From: Planctomycetota bacterium | Lineage (GTDB): Bacteria; Planctomycetota; UBA8742; UBA2392 | Assembly: GCA_020849795.1 (NCBI GenBank) | Contig: JADZFR010000033.1 | Location: 1 to 57,161 of the forward strand | Direction: 5' to 3' | Length of the DNA: 57,161 nucleotides | Part shown: in pieces, positions 52,866 through 57,161 of the stretch | Layout: each line of letters opens with the position of its first letter | Position numbering within the stretch: the first letter of the stretch is position 1 | Notes under the pieces: generated by a model | What the model was told of the DNA's origin: nothing | The model's database searches: none | Seen by the model: only the letters and a program-made list of their open reading frames with translations | Program-made: the position numbers and the translations under genes

Positions 52866-53309
52866 GTGGCGCAACCCCCCGACATCCAATGCAAAGTAGA
52901 CTGCCCGTGCGGCTGGACAGACGTGTTCAGCAAGGCATACAGCGGCCTTCAACTTGAGTGCCCGCGCTGCGGCAAGCGCCACATGATCCCGGTGTTCGGC
53001 GCGCCCAACGCAGACGATGAGATCGACATGGCGGTGATGAACAGGTTGCTGGGCACTCACGACAAATCGTCGGCGACGTTGCGGGTGACATTCAAGCCGC
53101 TGTTTGTCGGCGCGGTCATAACGGCTGCGATCGTTGCCGTGGTGGGCGTACCGCTGGTGGTGATGCTGGCCGAAGATGACAAGGTCTTCGTACTGACAGC
53201 GACTGTTGTGGGCGGTGCGTTTGCCTGGCCGCTGGGCATTCTGGTGGCATGGATTGGCCAGAAGCGGCACACAAAGCAGCTTGCCGAACAGCCAGCTTCG
53301 CCACAATGA
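52866..53309 (+). CDS. Zinc-ribbon membrane protein, hypothetical
   Basis: A 147-aa protein. The start is taken as GTG at 52866, just after the STAS gene stop. Cysteines in CKVDCPCGW and LECPRCGKRH form a likely zinc ribbon in the N-terminal 45 residues. Two hydrophobic segments follow (VGAVITAAIVAVVGVPLVVM and LTATVVGGAFAWPLGILVAW), then a basic tail. It may be a membrane-bound regulator next to the STAS protein, but nothing shows this. The end lies 351 bp before dnaA. Confidence 0.65.
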   Translation: MAQPPDIQCKVDCPCGWTDVFSKAYSGLQLECPRCGKRHMIPVFGAPNADDEIDMAVMNRLLGTHDKSSATLRVTFKPLFVGAVITAAIVAVVGVPLVVMLAEDDKVFVLTATVVGGAFAWPLGILVAWIGQKRHTKQLAEQPASPQ

Positions 53310-53660
53310 GTGCGCCCCGGAATCATTGGGTGTCAGCTAGAATTCTTCACTAAAACCTAACCTGCCGCTGCACGGTAACTTTCGCCGATACTGACAGCTT
53401 ATCCCGCATGTCGGTGAATCCGCCGCCGTTGACCCTCCTTGTTGCAAAGCTAACACAGACGCCGGAAACACACGAAACCGCGACTGGGGGGTGGGCGTCA
53501 ATCTTCGATTGACGAGTTCTCCGACAGCAGCAGCAAACGTAGCCGCCAGGGCAACCTCGTGGCAAACGCGATGATTCGGTCGCGTACGGAATGTTGTTGC
53601 TGCTGCCGCCAAGGCGCGAATGGAAGATCTTTACGGCGCTCTAACAACATTGAGGTGACG
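53310..53660. promoter_or_regulatory. dnaA upstream region with hairpin and one TTATCC
   Basis: This 351-bp stretch has no gene I can support. It holds a perfect 8-bp hairpin (CGTCAATC at 53496-53503 and GATTGACG at 53507-53514), one TTATCC at 53399-53404, and a distant inverted pair (GCAGCAGCAAA-type near 53525 and TTGCTGCTG near 53593). It should contain the dnaA promoter; no clear -10/-35 pair could be chosen. dnaA has a GAGGTGA site before its ATG. Confidence 0.5.
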
Positions 53661-55046
53661 ATGTCCGCAACCGACGGCGATGTCCTTAGCCAGTGGCCTG
53701 CCATTGAGGAACTGGCGCTGACGCGCTCACGGGGCTTGCCCGTGCATGAACTGCTTCGCAACAGCAAGGCAACGAGCTACGACTCAGAACGAGACGTGCT
53801 CAAGCTTTCCATTGCAACTGAAAAGATTGCCAAGACAGACCTTGAAGGCCTGCGCACCTGCGTGTCCAAGGCCTGCTACCAGGTGCTGGGCTTTCAGCCT
53901 AAGCTCGAAGTCATCACCACGTCGCACGGCAACGCCGCCGACGTCAGCGTCGAACTTTCCGGCAAGACACCCACGCTTTCCGTGACCAGTGCCTCCGGCA
54001 GCAACGAGTTTCTTACTTCCAGCCAGCTTCAGACCGGGCTGGACTTCGGCCACTTCGTGGTCGGGCCCAGCAACCAGCTTGCGGCTGCGGCAGCGCAGGC
54101 CGTCGCCGAAAACCCGGGCAAGGCCTACAACCCGCTGTTCATCCATGGCGGCGTGGGACTGGGCAAGACGCACCTGCTGACCGCCATCGCGCGCAAACTG
54201 CTGCCACGCATGCCCAAGATTCGGATGATCTCGTGCGAAGAGTTCGTGAACCGATTTGTCGGCGCGCTCAAGTCCGGCAATATGGAAGCCTTCCGGGGCG
54301 AACTGCGCGACAGCGACGCCCTGCTGATCGACGACATCCACTTCCTGGCCGGTAAAGAACAAACGCAGGAAGAGTTCTTCCATACGTTCAATCACCTGTA
54401 CCAGCTCGGCAAACAGATCTGCCTTACCAGCGACAGCCTGCCGCGCGACATCCCCAACCTGGAAGACCGCCTGATCAGCCGCTTTCACTGGGGCCTCGCG
54501 GTCAAGGTCGAGCCGCCGTGCACTGAAACACGCATGGCGATCGTGCGCAAAAAGGCCGAGCTGCGCGGCATTGAAGTGCCCGATGACGTCGTGCACTTCC
54601 TGGCCGAGAACATCGTGACCAACGTGCGCGAGCTGGAAGGCGCGGTCGTGCAACTGGCGGCGCTGTCCAGCATGAGCAAGCGCCAGATCAACCTGCAGCT
54701 TGCCCATGAGGCGCTGCGCCACCTGGTCAAGTCCAAGCCCACGCCGGCGCGCATTGCCACCGACGACATCATTGACGTGGTGTGCGAGCACTACAACGTG
54801 CGCCTGAATGACCTGCTGAGCCAGCGCCGCACCAAGAACCTCGCGTTCCCGCGCCATGTGGCGATGTACCTGACCAAAGAGTTGACGCAGCTTACCCTGA
54901 CCGAGATCGGCAGCTTCTTCGGCGGCCGCGACCACAGCACAGTCCTGCACGCAATCAACAAGATCAAAGGCCTGCGCCTCAAGGACAGTGAACTGCGCAA
55001 CGAGCTCGAACGCTTTGAGCTTCAGCTGCGCCGGCCGTTGAACTGA
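53661..55046 (+). CDS. dnaA: Chromosomal replication initiator DnaA
   Basis: A 461-aa replication initiator that binds DnaA boxes and opens oriC. Domain I covers about residues 1-80 (DVLSQWPAIEELALTRSRG and on), domain III carries Walker A IHGGVGLGKTHLL, Walker B LLIDDIHFLAGKEQTQEEF and a sensor-like NVRELEGAVVQL, and domain IV has the DNA-binding signature FGGRDHSTVLHAINKI after NLAFPRHVAMYLTKELTQ. The ATG at 53661 has GAGGTGA upstream. An intrinsic terminator follows 14 bp after the stop, so it is monocistronic. Confidence 0.97.
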   Translation: MSATDGDVLSQWPAIEELALTRSRGLPVHELLRNSKATSYDSERDVLKLSIATEKIAKTDLEGLRTCVSKACYQVLGFQPKLEVITTSHGNAADVSVELSGKTPTLSVTSASGSNEFLTSSQLQTGLDFGHFVVGPSNQLAAAAAQAVAENPGKAYNPLFIHGGVGLGKTHLLTAIARKLLPRMPKIRMISCEEFVNRFVGALKSGNMEAFRGELRDSDALLIDDIHFLAGKEQTQEEFFHTFNHLYQLGKQICLTSDSLPRDIPNLEDRLISRFHWGLAVKVEPPCTETRMAIVRKKAELRGIEVPDDVVHFLAENIVTNVRELEGAVVQLAALSSMSKRQINLQLAHEALRHLVKSKPTPARIATDDIIDVVCEHYNVRLNDLLSQRRTKNLAFPRHVAMYLTKELTQLTLTEIGSFFGGRDHSTVLHAINKIKGLRLKDSELRNELERFELQLRRPLN

Positions 55047-55060
55047 CACGCGTGATGCAC

Positions 55061-55092
55061 GAAACCCCCGCAAGCTCGCGGGGGTTTCTTTT
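55061..55092 (+). terminator. Intrinsic terminator of dnaA
   Basis: A perfect 11-bp stem (GAAACCCCCGC at 55061-55071 with GCGGGGGTTTC at 55078-55088) with a 6-nt loop is followed by TTTTC. It stands 14 bp after the dnaA stop. Confidence 0.9.
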
Positions 55093-55549
55093 CGCCACGG
55101 CACCCCGAAAGCTCATGCCTATGCCGTACCCCGCCGCCTGCCTTTGCCCACGAGCAGTCCACGCCGAACACAGGTTTGATCCGCAATCTGTTCGGGTGTC
55201 GGTGGATTCCGGTTTCCTTGCTTGCAGCGTGCGGATTGGGGGGCGCGCTTCTGCCATCGCCCAACATTGCCGCGCTAGGGTTATCCGGCTGTGTGGTGGG
55301 TCGGCGACTGTTATCCCTAGGTTCCCCGGCGCGCGCTCCACGCTTCGGGCCTTTGCTGCTGCTGGCGCCGCGGCGATTGTCCCCGGCGTTGCTGACTTTC
55401 GGACAGGCCATAGTACTGGAACACGAAGTGAATTCTCTATTGGTTTGCTATACGTATGAAGCGGAACCCAAACGGGAACTGACATCTTTGCACGTCGTTG
55501 AATTGCAGGCTGGTGCGGGTACAACCGCCGGTCCAAACGAGGAGTAGCC
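55093..55549. other. dnaA-dnaN intergenic region, candidate oriC
   Basis: This gap of about 460 bp codes for no convincing protein. It contains two TTATCC cores in the same orientation (55281-55286 and 55311-55316, exactly 30 bp apart), which match the first six bases of the DnaA box TTATCCACA but not the last three. The right part (CTCTATTGGTTTGCTATACG at about 55436-55455) is AT-richer and could hold the dnaN promoter or the unwinding element. Position between dnaA and dnaN is a common oriC place. The assignment is inferred and needs a box and skew search. Confidence 0.5.
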
Positions 55550-56644
55550 ATGCACGTAATCTGCGCGCGCGATCAGTTGGCCGATGCCATGGGCCTGGTC
55601 AGCAGCATCGTCAACCAGCGTTCGACCAATCCGATCACGCAGAATGTGCTGTTGATCGCCGACAAGAACGGCCTTGAGGTGCGCGCCACAGACCTTGAAC
55701 TCAGTCTCAAGCGCACGCTCAGCGAAGTCGAAACCAAGAAGGCCGGCAAGTGCCTGGTGGCGGCAACGCTGGCCGGCAACCTGTTGCGCGACATCCGCGC
55801 CGAAACCGTCGAGCTGTCTGTTGACGGGTCAACCGTCAACCTGAAAGCCGGCCGCGACCGCTTTGAGCTGACCAGCGCCGACCCGGACGAGTTTCCAAAA
55901 TTGCCCGAGGTGGGCAGCGATGCCGACCTCAAGCTCAAGGGTGCCGATTTCGCCAATGCCATTCGCAAAGTCGGGCGCAGCATCGCCCAGGAAAAAGGCC
56001 GCTACGCGCTGAATGGCGTGCTGCTTGAGCCGCGCAAGAACGGCCTTGAGTTCTGCGGCACGGATGGCCGGCGCCTTGGCTACTGCAAGGTCAGCGCCAA
56101 GGGCAAAGAGGTCGGGTACCAGGTAATTCTGCCGCGCAAGGGCTACGACCTGATCAGCAAGGTGATCGGCAACGATGCCGACATGGTGCTCAAGCTGTCG
56201 GAAAACCGCGTGCTCGCGGTGGTGGACGGCACCGAGGTCGGCGTGCAACTGGTCGAGGGCCAGTTCCCGGACTATCGCAGCGTGATCCCCGGCAACCTGG
56301 ACAAGCAGCTCACGATCAGCACCGAAGACTTTCGGCTGGCGCTGAACAAGGCGCGCCACCTGACCAGCGTGGAAAGCCAGGCGGTGCGGCTGGAGATTTC
56401 GAAGGGCGAGCTGACGCTGCGTTCACGCAGCCCGGCCCAGGGGCAAGCCGAAGTGAAGGTGGAGATCGACTACGACGGCGAAGACACGGTGCTGGGCTTT
56501 GACCCGCAGTACATCCTGCAGGGGCTCGATGGCTTCGACAGCGACAAGGTCACGTTCGAGTTTAAGGACAAGGACACCGGCGCAGTGATGCACAGCGGCG
56601 AGAAGGAAAAGTTCTATTACCTGGTAATGCCCATCGACATTTAG
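55550..56644 (+). CDS. dnaN: DNA polymerase III beta subunit (sliding clamp)
   Basis: A 364-aa ring-forming clamp that tethers DNA polymerase III. Typical blocks are NPITQNVLLIADKNGLEVRA, LKAGRDRFELTSADPDEFPKL cut here for length, RYALNGVLLEP, GTDGRRLGYCKV and the C-terminal KFYYLVMPIDI, close to the usual YVVMPMRL end. Length matches DnaN. The start has a GAGGAG ribosome site 7 nt before the ATG. It is downstream of dnaA and the candidate origin, and ends at its own terminator. Confidence 0.97.
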   Translation: MHVICARDQLADAMGLVSSIVNQRSTNPITQNVLLIADKNGLEVRATDLELSLKRTLSEVETKKAGKCLVAATLAGNLLRDIRAETVELSVDGSTVNLKAGRDRFELTSADPDEFPKLPEVGSDADLKLKGADFANAIRKVGRSIAQEKGRYALNGVLLEPRKNGLEFCGTDGRRLGYCKVSAKGKEVGYQVILPRKGYDLISKVIGNDADMVLKLSENRVLAVVDGTEVGVQLVEGQFPDYRSVIPGNLDKQLTISTEDFRLALNKARHLTSVESQAVRLEISKGELTLRSRSPAQGQAEVKVEIDYDGEDTVLGFDPQYILQGLDGFDSDKVTFEFKDKDTGAVMHSGEKEKFYYLVMPIDI

Positions 56645-56671
56645 GAACGCATCGACATCCAACACGCGCAG

Positions 56672-56700
56672 AGCCCCGGGCGTATGCTCGGGGCTTTTGT
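56672..56700 (+). terminator. Intrinsic terminator of dnaN
   Basis: A stem of AGCCCCG (56672-56678) and CGGGGCT (56689-56695) with a 10-nt loop is followed by TTTTGT. It lies 28 bp after the dnaN stop. The tail overlaps TATCCACA at 56700-56707, an eight-of-nine match to the DnaA box. Confidence 0.85.
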
Positions 56701-56771
56701 ATCCACAGGGCCTCGGCGTGGTCGAACGCGGCGGCGCCGATAGACAACACCCAGCGACAAATTGCCACCGG

Positions 56772-56789
56772 CCCCGCTTGCGGGGTTTT
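56772..56789 (+). terminator. Terminator-like hairpin
   Basis: A short stem CCCCG (56772-56776) and CGGGG (56781-56785) with a CTTG loop is followed by TTTT. It may be a second terminator for dnaN or part of the palindromic repeat group that follows. Confidence 0.5.
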
Positions 56790-56794
56790 GCATA

Positions 56795-56848
56795 GGGAGC
56801 GCAGCCGTCCCGGCTGCTCCGGAGTGCAGGCTGGAAGCCTGCGCTCCG
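56795..56848. repeat. Two GGAGCGCAGG-type palindromes
   Basis: Two palindromes lie side by side: GGAGCGCAGCCG...CGGCTGCTCC (about 56796-56820) and GGAGTGCAGGCT-GGA-AGCCTGCGCTCC (56821-56848). The second resembles the widespread intergenic element of Planctomycetota, Acidobacteriota and others. It directly follows the stop of the leftward gene at 56851 and may end its transcript. Confidence 0.65.
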
Positions 56849-56850
56849 GC

Positions 56851-57153
56851 CTAGGCAGCCAGGGTCGCCGCTCCACCCCCGGGGAGCGGTGCTGCTTGGC
56901 AGGCTTCGCGATGGGCGTCGCGGATCATTGCGTTGGATTCAAGCGTGTGCGCCAGAATCCGCGCGTAGTGCGGGATCTGCTTGTGCGCCTGCAGCCACGT
57001 CATCACGTCGGCTGGAAACTGCGGCGGCGGTGACTTCATGTCGCCGCTCGCCCAGGCCCGCGCGAGACGCGCGTGTTCGTTGTACCTGCGGCCCATGGCA
57101 GCCGCCTCGTCAGCCGGAGGCATCGCAGCAAGCGGCTCGTCAGCAAGTGGCAC
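56851..57153 (-). CDS. Hypothetical protein, probably partial at the window edge
   Basis: At least 100 aa are visible and the reading frame stays open to the window edge, so the true start may lie outside. The visible sequence (NEHARLARAWASGDMKSPPP, then VMTWLQAHKQIPHYARILA) is helical, with no signal or known motif. I do not recognise a family. The stop is followed at once by two palindromes. The Ala/Pro-rich first 20 residues could be an artefact of the frame, and the GTG at 57153 is only a possible start. Confidence 0.4.
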   Translation of the reverse strand: MPLADEPLAAMPPADEAAAMGRRYNEHARLARAWASGDMKSPPPQFPADVMTWLQAHKQIPHYARILAHTLESNAMIRDAHREACQAAPLPGGGAATLAA

Positions 57154-57161
57154 CGGCGTCC

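Noticed and set aside
53784..55103. Long open frame of 439 codons opposite dnaA
   Set aside because: It is antisense to dnaA, and its product has no known domain or ribosome site; GC-rich codon use explains it.
55052..55547. Short open frames in the dnaA-dnaN gap (about 120-135 codons)
   Set aside because: They have no ribosome site, no recognised domain and cross the dnaA terminator or the putative origin cores.
56699..56707. TATCCACA downstream of dnaN as the sole DnaA box of the origin
   Set aside because: It is a single eight-of-nine match at the end of a terminator; one site is not enough to call an origin there.
1..57161. CRISPR arrays, rRNA genes, transposases or prophage genes
   Set aside because: The sequence was looked through for spaced direct repeats, rRNA signatures and transposase or phage structural motifs; none was seen. 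The tandem repeat at 89-180 has no spacers.

Overview
This is a GC-rich bacterial chromosome segment of about 57 kb carrying the dnaA–dnaN replication region at its right end. Gene density is high, Shine-Dalgarno sequences are common and several starts are GTG or TTG. The host is not certain. The tetratricopeptide (TPR) paralogues, the palindromic intergenic repeats, the DUF2330-like secreted proteins, the Cys/TM/Arg C-terminal tails and the ECF sigma/FecR gene set fit Planctomycetota or a related phylum. No rRNA, CRISPR array or insertion sequence was seen.

Layout. 1-195: hairpin and a 24-bp tandem repeat. 196-5819: mixed housekeeping genes (gamma-glutamyltransferase family protein, methyltransferase, XerC/D-type recombinase, YbeY, and a two-domain protein with a possible ZipA-like fold). 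5880-16722: an exopolysaccharide locus built as two divergent operons. The leftward operon has an O-antigen-polymerase-like protein, a GT4 glycosyltransferase, an MBOAT acyltransferase and an SGNH partner. The rightward operon has a Wzz-like protein with an extra N-terminal domain, an OPX export lipoprotein, UDP-glucuronate decarboxylase, a small protein and a TPR protein. 16831-28941: a lipoprotein, tRNA-Lys(UUU), a DUF4240 protein, three tandem DUF2330-like proteins, ruvA, glutaryl-CoA dehydrogenase, RNase R, a DUF899 protein and a large glycine-rich repeat lipoprotein. 29040-32599: an ABC-2 exporter (ATPase and permease) followed by a TPR protein. The ATPase gene lies between two palindromic repeats. 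32699-37573: ECF sigma factor, secreted protein with a C-terminal sorting-type tail, FecR-like transmembrane protein and a secreted beta-helix protein with a similar tail. 37563-41357: PqqB-like hydrolase and uvrA. 41406-49992: six tandem paralogous TPR genes. 50003-53309: GT-C membrane glycosyltransferase, CsaA-like tRNA-binding protein, STAS protein and zinc-ribbon membrane protein. 53310-57161: dnaA, a 503-bp gap that is the likely origin, dnaN, and palindromic repeats.

The most unusual content is an eight-member TPR family, six members in one array. Every member begins within about 11 residues of the conserved segment AYLFRHALLRDAAY followed by LQLP, R and LH. That segment normally sits at the junction between the NTPase module and the TPR domain of STAND-type ATPases and related cyclases and kinases. 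Here the NTPase part is absent from every copy, so these look like free-standing TPR sensor halves. Within the array the 5' block is nearly identical even at synonymous positions, while the TPR bodies are very different. A perfect 90-bp direct repeat, which includes the 3' end of the upstream glycosyltransferase gene, brackets the first array gene. This suggests the array grows or is reshuffled by recombination at the shared 5' block.
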